Shown here piece by piece: positions 24,624-32,988 of a DNA stretch of 64,000 nucleotides (its first letter is position 1; each line of letters opens with the position of its first letter). The DNA is from Saccharopolyspora montiporae (GTDB lineage: Bacteria; Actinomycetota; Actinomycetes; Mycobacteriales; Pseudonocardiaceae), in assembly GCF_015209505.1 (NCBI RefSeq), contig NZ_JADEYC010000005.1, positions 124,001 through 188,000 of the forward strand, in the 5' to 3' direction. The notes beneath the pieces are model-generated. The model ran no database searches. It saw nothing but the letters and a program-made list of their open reading frames with translations, and was not told the DNA's origin. The position numbers were made by a program, and so were the translations under genes.

Positions 24624-25578
24624 CGCGTACCTCTCCTTCTTCGGATCGTTCGGTAAGTCGCCGGATGCGGGTGCTGACGAGGTGTCCGCGGAGGCCGAAT
24701 CCGAGGGCGATGAGGGGGAATGCGGTGAGTGCGAGGGTTCCTCGTGCTGTTTCGTCGGTGGAGAGTGCGGCGAGGAGTCCGAGTGTGCCGAGGATGAGGA
24801 GTGCGTTGGCTCGGCGGGCGCGGTTGCCGACTGATGTGGGGACTTCGCGGTCGGGGTACTGGTTCTGCCGTCGGGTGACTGCCATGGAGGCGCCGATGGC
24901 GAGGACGCCGTGGCCGATAACGATGGTGGTGATCGGGAGGTAGGTCAGGGTGGTGAGGTGGCCGTGGCCGAGGCCGCCTGCGATGACCAGCCACCATCCT
25001 GCGGCGAGGACGGCGGGTGGCCAGACGTGGAGCCGTTCTCGGCGGCGCTGTTCACGGCCTGGGTATCCGCGGGGGAGGCCGGGGACCTGGATGCCGGTGA
25101 GGACCATGCCGATCAGTGGGATGAACAGTGCCCAGCCGAGTGCGGCGTATGGGGTGGGTTCGTCGACGACGATGTTGCTGCCACGGTTGTCCAGTTCGTG
25201 GCGGACGACCGGTTGGGGGGTGGTGTAGTTCTCCGGGGTCAGGAAGGAGAACTGGAACGGTTGCTGCTGGGTGCTGCCGTCGGGCCAGGTGATGGTGGCG
25301 TCGCAGGACCACCACCAACCCAACCCGGAGATGCTGAGCGGGCCGACGTAGTCGCATTCGTCGGCTAGGGCTGTCCCGCGTTCCGTCGGAGCCCCGTCGC
25401 TCATCAAGCTTCCGGTTGCGCCCGTGACTGTGTAGAAGAGGGCGAGTACCAGGAACCGGATGAGGATCTGCGAGCTGATGTGCGCGATGCGCCGTCCGCG
25501 TCCTCGGGTGTCCGGTGGTGCTTGCGGTGGTTCCGGTCGGGGTTCGCCGTAGCCGGGGAGCAGGTCGTCGCGGTCCAC
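24616..25578 (-). CDS. 6-TM membrane protein, paralogue 1 (operon-linked)
   Basis: 320-aa protein of unknown function (possibly the DUF6346-type family; I cannot verify this). A Pro-rich cytoplasmic N-terminus (about 1-33) precedes TM1 (34-56). A large extracytoplasmic loop follows with two Cys (75, 92) around GLGWWWSCDATITWPDGS, likely a disulfide. TM2-TM6 lie at about 145-165, 185-203, 211-234, 256-273 and 281-298. GTG start, as in both paralogues. It is the only copy whose C-terminus (TERSEEGEVRDG) differs and overlaps the YbaB-like gene, coupling it to the Esp-like genes. Confidence 0.8.
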   Translation of the reverse strand: MDRDDLLPGYGEPRPEPPQAPPDTRGRGRRIAHISSQILIRFLVLALFYTVTGATGSLMSDGAPTERGTALADECDYVGPLSISGLGWWWSCDATITWPDGSTQQQPFQFSFLTPENYTTPQPVVRHELDNRGSNIVVDEPTPYAALGWALFIPLIGMVLTGIQVPGLPRGYPGREQRRRERLHVWPPAVLAAGWWLVIAGGLGHGHLTTLTYLPITTIVIGHGVLAIGASMAVTRRQNQYPDREVPTSVGNRARRANALLILGTLGLLAALSTDETARGTLALTAFPLIALGFGLRGHLVSTRIRRLTERSEEGEVRDG

Positions 25579-25949
25579 TAGGTCTCGTCCAAGTCGGCAT
25601 GATCACGGATGGCGGGCTGAGAGAAGTTATCAAGGGGCCCGGCGGTACCGGTTCGGAATGCGAAGGATCGTCGGGAGGCGTGCCGCACGTACGCGGTCAC
25701 GCCTGGTTCAGTCGTCGGATACGGGTGCTGACGAGGTGTCCGCGGAGGCCGAATCCGAGGGCGATGAGGGGGAATGCGGTGAGTGCGAGGGTTCCTCGTG
25801 CTGTTTCGTCGGTGGAGAGTGCGGCGAGGAGTCCGAGTGTGCCGAGGATGAGGAGTGCGTTGGCTCGGCGGGCGCGGTTGCCGACTGATGTGGGGACTTC
25901 GCGGTCGGGGTACTGGTTCTGCCGTCGGGTGACTGCCATGGAGGCGCCG
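24669..25949. repeat. 227-nt identical block shared by paralogues 1 and 2
   Basis: Positions 24669-24895 and 25723-25949 are identical base for base by eye (offset 1054). The block encodes TM4 to TM6. Identity at all codon positions over this length means a recent duplication or gene conversion. Confidence 0.85.
25600..25634 (-). promoter_or_regulatory. Conserved upstream element of paralogue 1
   Basis: TGATCACGG (25600-25608) and GAGAAGTTATCAAG (25621-25634) recur with nearly the same spacing before all three 6-TM genes. On the minus strand the second part reads CTTGATAACTTCTC and contains TAACTT, a possible -10. In this copy the palindrome is imperfect (CATGATCACG). Confidence 0.5.
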
Positions 25950-26638
25950 GCGGCGAGGACGCCGTGGCCGATGACGATGGCGATCATGGGCAAGAAGGTC
26001 AGGGTGGTGAGGTGCCCGTGGCCGAGGCCGCCTGCGATGACCAGCCACCATCCTGCGGCGAGGACGGCGGGTGGCCAGACGTGGAGTCGTTCGCGCCGGC
26101 GCTGTTCGCGGTCGGGATATCCCCGGGGGAGACCGGGGACCTGGACGCCGACGATGAAGAGGAAGATCAGCGGGATGAGCAGGGCCCAGCCGAGTTCGGC
26201 GTATTCGGCGGTTTCGTCGAGGACGATGTTGTCACCGCGGTTGTCCTTTTCGCGCAGCACAACCGGTTCTGGTGTCGTGTAGTTCTCCGGGGTGAGCTCG
26301 GAGAACTTGAACGGCTGTTCTTGGGTGCTGCCGTCGGGCCAGGTCACCGTTGCGTCGCAAGACCACCACCAGCCGAATCCGGAATCGAGGCTGAGCGGAC
26401 CGACGCGTTCGCAGTGGTCGGCCAGTGCCGTCCCGCGTTTTGTCAGTGTTCCCTCGACGGTCTCGGTTCCGGTCGCGCCCATGACGGTGTGGAACACGGC
26501 CACGATCAATATCCGGATCACGATCTGCGAGGTGATGTGCGTGATGCGCCATCCGCGTCCCCGGGTGTCCGGTGGTGCTTGCTGTTGCGGTTCCGGTCGG
26601 GGTTCGCCGTAGCCGGGCAGCATGTCGTCCGAACGCAC
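25697..26638 (-). CDS. 6-TM membrane protein, paralogue 2
   Basis: 313-aa paralogue of the preceding gene with the same topology: Pro-rich N-terminus (LPGYGEPRPEPQQQ), TM1, extracytoplasmic loop with a Cys pair (DHCERVGPLS, WWWSCDATVTWPDGS), then five TM helices. The C-terminal third is identical to paralogue 1 except for the end (RRLNQA). The loop is the most divergent part (for example DKTRGT-type versus ERGTALADEC stretches), suggesting that the exposed surface varies while the membrane core is held constant. GTG start at 26638. It has its own upstream element, so it may be transcribed separately. Confidence 0.78.
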   Translation of the reverse strand: MRSDDMLPGYGEPRPEPQQQAPPDTRGRGWRITHITSQIVIRILIVAVFHTVMGATGTETVEGTLTKRGTALADHCERVGPLSLDSGFGWWWSCDATVTWPDGSTQEQPFKFSELTPENYTTPEPVVLREKDNRGDNIVLDETAEYAELGWALLIPLIFLFIVGVQVPGLPRGYPDREQRRRERLHVWPPAVLAAGWWLVIAGGLGHGHLTTLTFLPMIAIVIGHGVLAAGASMAVTRRQNQYPDREVPTSVGNRARRANALLILGTLGLLAALSTDETARGTLALTAFPLIALGFGLRGHLVSTRIRRLNQA

Positions 26639-26657
26639 CAGATCTCTTCCTGTTCAG

Positions 26658-26694
26658 CGTGATCACGGGTTGCGAGTCGGGAGAAGTTATCAAG
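26658..26694 (-). promoter_or_regulatory. Conserved upstream element of paralogue 2
   Basis: The perfect palindrome CGTGATCACG (26658-26667) lies 19 bp before the GTG start, and GAGAAGTTATCAAG (26681-26694) 13 bp beyond it. The flanking bases differ between copies, so conservation of these two words points to function (promoter plus operator). Confidence 0.5.
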
Positions 26695-26924
26695 CGACGG
26701 CGAACTGCCGGCTCGGATCGCGAAGGAAGACCGACGAGACGTCGGGCACATGTGCGGGATCAGCTGCGGTGCACCTGCCGGCGAGCGCGAGGTGGCCGTC
26801 GGCCGGACCGTCGATTCCCGCGCCCCGCGGGCCAGCTGGAGCGTCTCGTGCAGGGCAACACCACGGGGCGGTCAGCGGCGGTGGTGGCCCGCGGTCGACA
26901 GCCGCTCGTATCGCACGTACGCGG

Positions 26925-27860
26925 TCACGCCTGGTTCAGTCGTCGGATACGGGTGCTGACGAGGTGTCCGCGGAGGCCGAATCCGAGGGCGATGAGGGGG
27001 AATGCGGTGAGTGCGAGGGTTCCTCGTGCTGTTTCGTCGGTGGAGAGTGCGGCGAGGAGTCCGAGTGTGCCGAGGATGAGGAGTGCGTTGGCTCGGCGTG
27101 TGTGGTTTCGGGCGGTGACGCGGGGTTCGCGGTCTGGGTAGCCGTCGCGTCGGCGGAGGAGTGCGAGCCAGGCTCCGGCGGCGAGGACGCCGTGGCCGAG
27201 CACGATGGCGGTCATCGGGAGGTAGGTCAGGGCGGTGAGGTGCCCGTGGCCGAGTCCGCCTGCGATGACGAGCCACCATCCGGCGGCTAGTACGGCGGGT
27301 GGCCAGACCTGCAGGCGTGCTCGGCGGCACTGTTCGCGGTTGGGGTATCCGGGTGCGATGAAGGGAAGGCGGATACCGACGAACGTGAAGCCGATCAGCG
27401 GGATGAACAGTGCCCAGCCGAGTGCGGCGTATGGGACGGGTTCGTCGACGACGATGTTGCTGCCGCTGTTGTCCAGTTCGCGGCGGACGACCGGCTGAGG
27501 TGTCGTGTGGTTCTCCGGGGTCAGTTGGGAGAACTTGAACGGTTGCTGCTGGGTGCTGCCGTCGGGCCAGGTGATGGTGGCGTCGCAGGACCACCACCAG
27601 CCCAATCCGGACAGGCTGAGCGGACCGACGTAGTCGCATTCGTCGGCTAGGGCTGTTCCGCGTTCCGTTGGCGCCCCGTCGACGGCCGAGGTCCCGGTCA
27701 CGCCTGTTGCTGTGTAGAACAGAGCGGCCAGCAGGAACCGGATGAGGATCTGCGAGCTGATGTGCGCGATGCGCCGTCCTCGTCCTCGGGTGTCCGGTGG
27801 TGCTTGCGGTGGTTCCGGTCGGGGTTCGCCGTAGCCGGGCAGCATGTCGTCGGAAAGCAC
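26925..27860 (-). CDS. 6-TM membrane protein, paralogue 3
   Basis: 311-aa paralogue with the same N-terminal LPGYGEPRPEPPQAPP motif, Cys-containing WWWSCDATITWPDGS loop and six TM helices. TM3-TM5 differ from copies 1 and 2 (LALLRRRDGYPDREPRV instead of MAVTRRQNQYPDREVPT), while the last 60 residues match copy 2 exactly. Loop residues are closer to copy 1. This patchwork suggests gene conversion between copies. GTG start at 27860 with the same upstream element about 20 bp away. It is the most upstream gene of the island. Confidence 0.78.
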   Translation of the reverse strand: MLSDDMLPGYGEPRPEPPQAPPDTRGRGRRIAHISSQILIRFLLAALFYTATGVTGTSAVDGAPTERGTALADECDYVGPLSLSGLGWWWSCDATITWPDGSTQQQPFKFSQLTPENHTTPQPVVRRELDNSGSNIVVDEPVPYAALGWALFIPLIGFTFVGIRLPFIAPGYPNREQCRRARLQVWPPAVLAAGWWLVIAGGLGHGHLTALTYLPMTAIVLGHGVLAAGAWLALLRRRDGYPDREPRVTARNHTRRANALLILGTLGLLAALSTDETARGTLALTAFPLIALGFGLRGHLVSTRIRRLNQA

Positions 27861-27879
27861 CGGGCCTCGTCCTGTTCGG

Positions 27880-27915
27880 CGTGATCACGGATCGCGGGCC
27901 GGAGAAGTTATCAAG
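27880..27915 (-). promoter_or_regulatory. Conserved upstream element of paralogue 3
   Basis: The same perfect palindrome CGTGATCACG (27880-27889), again 19 bp before the GTG, and GAGAAGTTATCAAG (27902-27915). Identical arrangement to copy 2. Confidence 0.5.
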
Positions 27916-28411
27916 CGATGGCGACCTGCCGGTTCCGATCGCCAAAGATGCCCACCGGCGGCTGGGCGAATCCGGTCCTGCGCCCTCGGTCCGACACCGT
28001 GGGTGTGCCGGAGCGTCTCGTGCAGCGCAACACCACGGGGCGGCCGGCGTCGGCGGCCCGCGGTCGATAGCTGCTCCGGGGCGCATGATCGGGTGCCACT
28101 GGGCCGTTCCGGTGACATCGGGGCCGATTGCGTCCGTGATGCGGAGGCAAGCTTCCGACCAGCGAAAATCGTGCCACTTCGACGAGTTCTAGCTCACGCG
28201 TTCGATGAGGGGTATTTCACCTGGGTTCACCTGCGATGACGCACCCGGTGTGGCTCAACCGCCCGGAAATCGGACACATTTGAAGAGTTTTGGCCGAGAT
28301 TAGTGCACTTCAGCGGCATTGTTGGTAGTACTTGCAGCGGCCCCGCGCTCGTGCACGCCTTGTACGGGTGAGAACGAAGGGCCTGGTGACGGTGCTAGTA
28401 CCGACCGCTCA

Positions 28412-28417
28412 TACACT
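28412..28417 (+). promoter_or_regulatory. Likely -10 box of mihF
   Basis: TACACT matches TANNNT and lies about 80 bp before the mihF start, with a weak TGACGG at 28387 as a possible -35 (19-bp spacing). It would give an untranslated leader of about 75 nt. Confidence 0.4.
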
Positions 28418-28498
28418 GGACCCCCTTCGGGCCGGGTGGCGGGAAGTAGGTACCGTCGCCGCACCGATCAAGAGAAACCCCACATCACGGAGGACATG

Positions 28499-28816
28499 GT
28501 GGCCCTTCCCCAGCTGACCGAGGAGCAGCGGGCAGCAGCTCTGGAAAAGGCGGCTGCCGCCCGTCGCGCCCGAGCTGAGCTCAAGGAGCGCCTCAAGCGC
28601 GGTGGAACCACGCTGGCGGAGGTCCTGGACACCGCCGACAACGACGAGGTCTTGGGCAAGATGAAGGTCTCCGCCCTGCTCGAAGCCCTTCCCGGCGTTG
28701 GCAAGGTGCGTGCTCAGCAGATCATGGAGCGGTTGGAGATCGCCAACAGCCGCAGGCTGCGCGGTCTCGGTGAGCGGCAGCGCAAGGCGCTGCTGTCCGA
28801 GTTCAGCGGCGAGTGA
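28499..28816 (+). CDS. mihF: Actinobacterial integration host factor mIHF
   Basis: 105-aa nucleoid-associated protein of the mIHF/sIHF family. The N-terminus [20 protein letters not shown] and the helix-two-turn-helix region [20 protein letters not shown], followed by [15 protein letters not shown], match the mycobacterial and Streptomyces proteins. GTG at 28499 is chosen because GGAGG is 5 nt away and it gives the family N-terminus; the ATG one codon earlier is too close to the SD. It overlaps gmk by 4 bp, as expected for the conserved mihF-gmk-rpoZ unit. Confidence 0.94.
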   Translation: MALPQLTEEQRAAALEKAAAARRARAELKERLKRGGTTLAEVLDTADNDEVLGKMKVSALLEALPGVGKVRAQQIMERLEIANSRRLRGLGERQRKALLSEFSGE

Positions 28817-29424
28817 TCGACGCGCAAGCCGGCGAGGAGCCGAGGTTGGCCCCTGCGGGCGAGCCTCGGCTCACCGTCGTTTCCGGTCCGTCCGGTGTCG
28901 GCAAGTCCAGCGTGCTCGCGGAGGTCCGCAGGCAGGCGCCCGAGGTGTACTTCAGCGTGTCCGCCACCACTCGCGCCCCGCGGGCCGGGGAGATCGACGG
29001 CGAGCACTACCACTTCGTGAGCGTCGCCGAGTTCGAGCGGATGATCGCCGCGGGCGAGATGCTCGAACACGCGCGGTACGCGGGCAATCTCTACGGCACC
29101 CCGCGCGGGCCGGTCGAGCGGGCCCTGGCGGCCGGGCAGCCCGCGGTTCTGGAGATCGAACTGCAGGGCGCCCGCCAGGTCCGCCGCGCCATGCCGGAAG
29201 CGAACCTGGTCATGCTCGTGCCGCCGTCCTGGGACGAGCTCGTGTCCCGGCTGACCGGGCGCGGGACCGACGCTTCCGCGGTGGTGCGGCAGCGGCTGGA
29301 CACCGCCCGCGAGGAACTGGACGCCGCCGCGGAGTTCGACACGACGGTCGTGAACTCCGATGTGCAGGCCGCGACCAGGGAATTGATAGCATTGATTGCG
29401 GGACGCGACCGGGAAACCGGCTGA
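28813..29424 (+). CDS. gmk: Guanylate kinase
   Basis: 203-aa P-loop kinase phosphorylating GMP to GDP. Walker A is [10 protein letters not shown] near residue 24-33, the GMP-binding [20 protein letters not shown] segment follows, then GNLYGTP and [11 protein letters not shown]. The GTG start overlaps the mihF stop, and the first 20 residues are a non-conserved extension before LTVVSGPSG. Confidence 0.96.
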   Translation: MIDAQAGEEPRLAPAGEPRLTVVSGPSGVGKSSVLAEVRRQAPEVYFSVSATTRAPRAGEIDGEHYHFVSVAEFERMIAAGEMLEHARYAGNLYGTPRGPVERALAAGQPAVLEIELQGARQVRRAMPEANLVMLVPPSWDELVSRLTGRGTDASAVVRQRLDTAREELDAAAEFDTTVVNSDVQAATRELIALIAGRDRETG

Positions 29425-29558
29425 TCGGCCCTCGCGGCACCCCCGGTTCCCGCCGGGCGCCGCCGGAGACCGGCCCACCGACATCCCGCGCCACCCGCCA
29501 CCCACGGCGTCCGCGACCCACGGCGTCGTCGATACCGCACAGGAGCAGGAGCCCCCAC

Positions 29559-29852
29559 GTGAGCACCCCCAGCGCGCTGGCTGCCCTGAACAGCAGCCCG
29601 TCCACCAACACCGTCGAGGGCATCACCTACCCGCCGATCGACGACCTGCTGGAGCAGGTCAGCTCGAAGTACGCGCTGGTGATCTACTCGGCCAAGCGCG
29701 CTCGCCAGATCAACGACTACTACGCGCAGCTCGGCGAGGGCCTGCTGGAGTACGTCGGTCCGCTGGTCGAGCCCGGTCCGCGGGAGAAGCCGCTGTCGAT
29801 CGCGCTGCGTGAGATCCACGCGGGCGTGCTCGAACACACCGAAGGCGAGTGA
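29559..29852 (+). CDS. rpoZ: RNA polymerase omega subunit
   Basis: 97-aa omega subunit that stabilises the beta' subunit. The core motif [32 protein letters not shown] is split here between residues 20 and 51: [26 protein letters not shown]; then GPLVEP and the C-terminal [13 protein letters not shown]. The GTG start has AGGAGCAGGAG upstream. It overlaps coaBC by 4 bp. Confidence 0.96.
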   Translation: MSTPSALAALNSSPSTNTVEGITYPPIDDLLEQVSSKYALVIYSAKRARQINDYYAQLGEGLLEYVGPLVEPGPREKPLSIALREIHAGVLEHTEGE

Positions 29853-31099
29853 CGCCGCAGCGGCCCGAGGACCGTCCGCGGGTGGTCCTCGGTGTCAGCG
29901 GCGGCATCGCCGCCTACAAGGCGTGCGAGGTCCTGCGCAGGCTCACCGAGTCCGGCCACAGCGTGCGCGTGGTGCCCACCGAGTCCGCGCTGCGGTTCGT
30001 CGGGGCCGCGACGTTCGAGGCGCTGTCCGGGCAACCGGTGACCACCGGGGTGTTCACCGACGTCGAGCAGGTTCCGCACGTCCGGCTCGGGCAGGAAGCC
30101 GACCTGGTGGTGGTCGCACCGGCCACCGCCGACCTGATGGCGCGCGCCGCGCACGGTCAGGCCGATGACCTGCTCACCTCGACGCTGCTCACCGCGCGCT
30201 GCCCTGTGCTCATGGCACCCGCGATGCACACCGAGATGTGGGAGCACCCGGCGACTCGGGACAACGTCGCCACGCTGCGCGGGCACGGCGTGACGGTCGC
30301 CGAACCGGACAGCGGGCGGCTCACCGGAGCCGACACCGGCAAGGGGCGGTTGCCGGATCCCGCCGAGATCACCGATATCGCCCGGCTGCTGCTCGCGGCG
30401 CCCGGCGCTCTGCCGCGCGATCTCGAAGGCCGCCGCGTGGTCGTCTCCGCAGGCGGCACCCGCGAACCCTTGGACCCGGTGCGCTACCTCGGCAACCGCT
30501 CCTCGGGGCGCCAGGGCTACGCGCTGGCCCGGGTCGCCGCGCAGCGCGGGGCGCAGGTCACGCTGGTGACGGCGCACACCGTGGACCTGGTCGATCCGGC
30601 CGGGGTGCGCGTGGTGCGGGTCGGCACGGCCGATGAGCTGCGCACGGCGATGCTGGCCGAGTCCGACGGGGCCGACGCGGTGGTGATGGCCGCTGCGGTC
30701 GCCGACTTCCGTCCGGTCGAGCACACCGAGCACAAGATCAAGAAGTCCGATCGCGACCCGGACCCGGTCGCGCTCACCCGCAATCCCGATGTGCTCGCCG
30801 AACTCGTCGAAGCGCGCGCGGACGGCAAGCTGGACGCCGCCTTGCTGGTCGGGTTCGCCGCCGAGACCGGCGACGCGGACACCACCGTGCTCGACCACGG
30901 CCGCGCCAAGCTCGCGCGCAAGGGCTGCGAGCTGCTGGTGGTCAACGCCGTCGGCGAGGGCCAGGCGTTCGAGGTCGAGGACAACGCGGGCTGGCTGCTG
31001 GGCGTCGACGGCACCGAACAGCCCATTCCGTACGGGGCGAAGGCCGTCCTCGCGTCCACCCTGTGGGATGCTGTGAGTGGGCAGCTGAACGGCAAGTAG
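29849..31099 (+). CDS. coaBC: Bifunctional phosphopantothenoylcysteine decarboxylase / synthetase
   Basis: 416-aa enzyme catalysing two steps of coenzyme A synthesis. The N-terminal CoaC flavoprotein domain (about 1-185) starts [20 protein letters not shown] and has the PXMNXXMW-type motif in [12 protein letters not shown]. The CoaB domain (about 195-410) has [19 protein letters not shown] and the AAAVADFRP and KIKK motifs. The GTG start overlaps the rpoZ stop. Confidence 0.96.
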   Translation: MTPQRPEDRPRVVLGVSGGIAAYKACEVLRRLTESGHSVRVVPTESALRFVGAATFEALSGQPVTTGVFTDVEQVPHVRLGQEADLVVVAPATADLMARAAHGQADDLLTSTLLTARCPVLMAPAMHTEMWEHPATRDNVATLRGHGVTVAEPDSGRLTGADTGKGRLPDPAEITDIARLLLAAPGALPRDLEGRRVVVSAGGTREPLDPVRYLGNRSSGRQGYALARVAAQRGAQVTLVTAHTVDLVDPAGVRVVRVGTADELRTAMLAESDGADAVVMAAAVADFRPVEHTEHKIKKSDRDPDPVALTRNPDVLAELVEARADGKLDAALLVGFAAETGDADTTVLDHGRAKLARKGCELLVVNAVGEGQAFEVEDNAGWLLGVDGTEQPIPYGAKAVLASTLWDAVSGQLNGK

Positions 31100-31165
31100 G
31101 CTGTTTGACCAGGTCATGACAGTCCGGGCGCTGAAGCGCGCCCGCCGAGAGTCCCGAGGAGAGCC

Positions 31166-32380
31166 GTGAGCCAGTCGGACTTGCCCAGCGGACGCCGCTT
31201 GTTCACCAGCGAGTCGGTCACCGAGGGGCACCCGGACAAGATCTGCGACGCGATCAGCGATTCGGTGCTGGACGCGATGCTCGCGCAGGACCCCCGCTCG
31301 CGGGTGGCGGTGGAGACCCTGGTCACCACCGGGCAGGTGCACGTGGCCGGGGAGGTCACCACCGAGTCCTACGCCGACATCCCGGCGATCGTGCGGGACA
31401 CGATCCTGGGCATCGGCTACGACTCCTCGGCCAAGGGCTTCGACGGCAACTCCTGCGGCGTCAACATCGCGATCGACGCGCAGTCGCCGGACATCGCGCA
31501 GGGCGTGGACACCGCGCACGAGACGCGCGTCGAGGGCGTCATCGACGAGATCGCCCAGCAGGGTGCCGGTGACCAGGGGCTCATGTTCGGCTACGCCTGC
31601 GACGACACGCCGGAGCTCATGCCGCTGCCGATCGCGCTGGGCCACCGGCTGTCCCGCAGGCTGGCCAAGGTCCGCAAGGACGGCGTGCTGCCGTACCTGC
31701 GTCCGGACGGCAAGACCCAGGTGACCATCGAGTACGCCGACGACCAGCCCGTGCGGCTGGACACCGTGGTGCTGTCCACCCAGCACGCCGAGGACATCGA
31801 CCTCGACACGACGCTGACCGGCGACATCACCCGGCATGTGATCCAGCCCGAGCTGGATGACCTGGGCATCGACAGCACGGGTTCGCGCCTGCTCATCAAC
31901 CCGACCGGCCGGTTCGTGGTCGGCGGTCCGATGGGCGACGCCGGGCTGACCGGCCGCAAGATCATCGTGGACACCTACGGCGGCATGGCCCGGCACGGCG
32001 GCGGCGCCTTCTCCGGCAAGGACCCGTCGAAGGTGGACCGCTCGGCCGCCTACGCGATGCGCTGGGTGGCCAAGAACGCGATCGCCGCGGGGCTGGCCGG
32101 GCGGATCGAGGTGCAGGTGGCCTACGCGATCGGCAAGGCCGCTCCGGTGGGGTTGTTCGTGGAGACCTTCGGCACGGAGAACGTGGATCCGGTCAAGATC
32201 CAGGCGGCGATCAACGAGGTGTTCGACCTGCGTCCGGCCGCGATCGTGCGCGACCTGGACCTGCTGCGCCCGATCTACGCGCAGACCGCGGCGTACGGGC
32301 ACTTCGGCCGCACCGACATCGACCTGCCGTGGGAGCGCACCGACCGGGCGGAAGCCCTCAAGCAGGCCGCCGGGGCCTGA
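31166..32380 (+). CDS. metK: S-adenosylmethionine synthetase
   Basis: 404-aa enzyme making SAM from methionine and ATP. The N-terminal [22 protein letters not shown], the [12 protein letters not shown] motif near residue 131 and the P-loop [16 protein letters not shown] near 275 are conserved. GTG start with GAGGAGAG upstream. The 66-bp gap to coaBC is too small for a SAM riboswitch. The stop is followed by a 10-bp hairpin shared with convergent trmL. Confidence 0.97.
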   Translation: MSQSDLPSGRRLFTSESVTEGHPDKICDAISDSVLDAMLAQDPRSRVAVETLVTTGQVHVAGEVTTESYADIPAIVRDTILGIGYDSSAKGFDGNSCGVNIAIDAQSPDIAQGVDTAHETRVEGVIDEIAQQGAGDQGLMFGYACDDTPELMPLPIALGHRLSRRLAKVRKDGVLPYLRPDGKTQVTIEYADDQPVRLDTVVLSTQHAEDIDLDTTLTGDITRHVIQPELDDLGIDSTGSRLLINPTGRFVVGGPMGDAGLTGRKIIVDTYGGMARHGGGAFSGKDPSKVDRSAAYAMRWVAKNAIAAGLAGRIEVQVAYAIGKAAPVGLFVETFGTENVDPVKIQAAINEVFDLRPAAIVRDLDLLRPIYAQTAAYGHFGRTDIDLPWERTDRAEALKQAAGA

Positions 32381-32402
32381 TCGGCGATGGGCGAGTTCTC
32401 CG

Positions 32403-32434
32403 GGGCTTGCCGGGCCGCGCAGCTCGGCAAGCCC
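32403..32434. terminator. Hairpin between convergent metK and trmL
   Basis: GGGCTTGCCG (32403-32412) pairs perfectly with CGGCAAGCCC (32425-32434) around a 12-nt loop. It stands in the 65-bp gap between two converging genes and can serve both strands. Confidence 0.7.
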
Positions 32435-32445
32435 GTGGGAACGCG

Positions 32446-32901
32446 CTAGCCGTGGCCGAAGTCGTTCTGGCGCCATGCTTCGTAGACGGCTACTGCTGCT
32501 GAGTTGGCGAGGTTCATCGACCGGATGCCCGGCAGCATCGGGATGCGCACCCGGTCGGTGGCGCGGTCCAGGACCTCCGCGGGCAGGCCGACCGATTCCC
32601 GGCCGAACAGCAGCACATCGCCGGGTGCGTAGCGGAGCTGGGCGTGCGTGCGTTCCGCGTGCGCGGTGAACGCGACGATCCGGTGCGGGGCCAGCTCGTC
32701 CAGCAGCGGATCCAGCGCCGGGTGCACGTGCAGGGCGGCGCGGTCGTGGTAGTCGAGCCCGGCTCGGCGCAACTTCGCGTCCCCCACCGAGAAGCCCAGC
32801 GGTTCGACCAGGTGCAGTGCGCAACCGGATCCGGCCGCCATGCGGATCGCGTTGCCCGCGTTGCCGGGGATCTCCGGTTCGTGGAAGACGACGTGAAACA
32901 C
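32446..32901 (-). CDS. trmL: tRNA (cytidine/uridine 34-2'-O)-methyltransferase, TrmL-type SPOUT enzyme
   Basis: 151-aa SpoU-family knotted methyltransferase modifying the wobble ribose of tRNA-Leu in relatives. Motif 1 is FHEPEIPGNAGNAIRMAA at the N-terminus, motif 2 LLFGRESVGLP (near 105), and motif 3 IPMLPGIRSMNLANSAAVAV near the C-terminus. The GTG at 32901 gives the standard MFHVVFHEPEIP start and length; no clear SD is present, and a GTG at 32916 is an alternative. The frame continues far upstream, antisense to priA, without conservation. Confidence 0.87.
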   Translation of the reverse strand: MFHVVFHEPEIPGNAGNAIRMAAGSGCALHLVEPLGFSVGDAKLRRAGLDYHDRAALHVHPALDPLLDELAPHRIVAFTAHAERTHAQLRYAPGDVLLFGRESVGLPAEVLDRATDRVRIPMLPGIRSMNLANSAAVAVYEAWRQNDFGHG

Positions 32902-32988
32902 CGCGAATCGTTGCACACCCGGCACGACTCGCGGTCGCGCGCCCCTGGTGAGCGGGGCGGTGCTGCACCGTTCTGGTAGAGAAGGGTC

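Larger units (their letters stand above)
25684..27098. repeat. 187-nt identical block shared by paralogues 2 and 3
   Basis: Positions 25684-25870 and 26912-27098 are identical (offset 1228). The block covers the C-terminal coding part plus 13 nt of 3' flank beyond the stop codon, so the duplicated unit extends outside the genes. A further 33-nt match with one mismatch links 26839-26871 to 28011-28043, upstream of copies 2 and 3. Confidence 0.85.
27861..28498. other. 638-bp intergenic stretch between the island and mihF
   Basis: The first 55 bp hold the upstream element of paralogue 3; 28011-28043 repeats a segment found upstream of copy 2. No protein-like reading frame was recognised. From about 28240 to 28330 the composition becomes AT-richer than the surroundings. 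The last 110 bp contain the likely mihF promoter. I see no transposase remnant, direct-repeat att site or tRNA. Confidence 0.6.

Noticed and set aside
24600-28050. CRISPR array, suggested by repeated sequence
   Set aside because: The repeats are gene-length paralogous segments, not short regularly spaced units.
27797-28239. Two overlapping plus-strand frames of about 131 codons upstream of mihF
   Set aside because: They run through the duplicated promoter region, show Arg/Gly-rich composition, and have no SD or recognisable domain.
24616-28498. Transposon or prophage origin of the island
   Set aside because: No transposase, integrase, tRNA target or terminal inverted repeats are visible; the repeats belong to the 6-TM gene duplications.
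31100-31165. SAM riboswitch before metK
   Set aside because: Only 66 bp between coaBC and metK, and no aptamer-like helices were seen.
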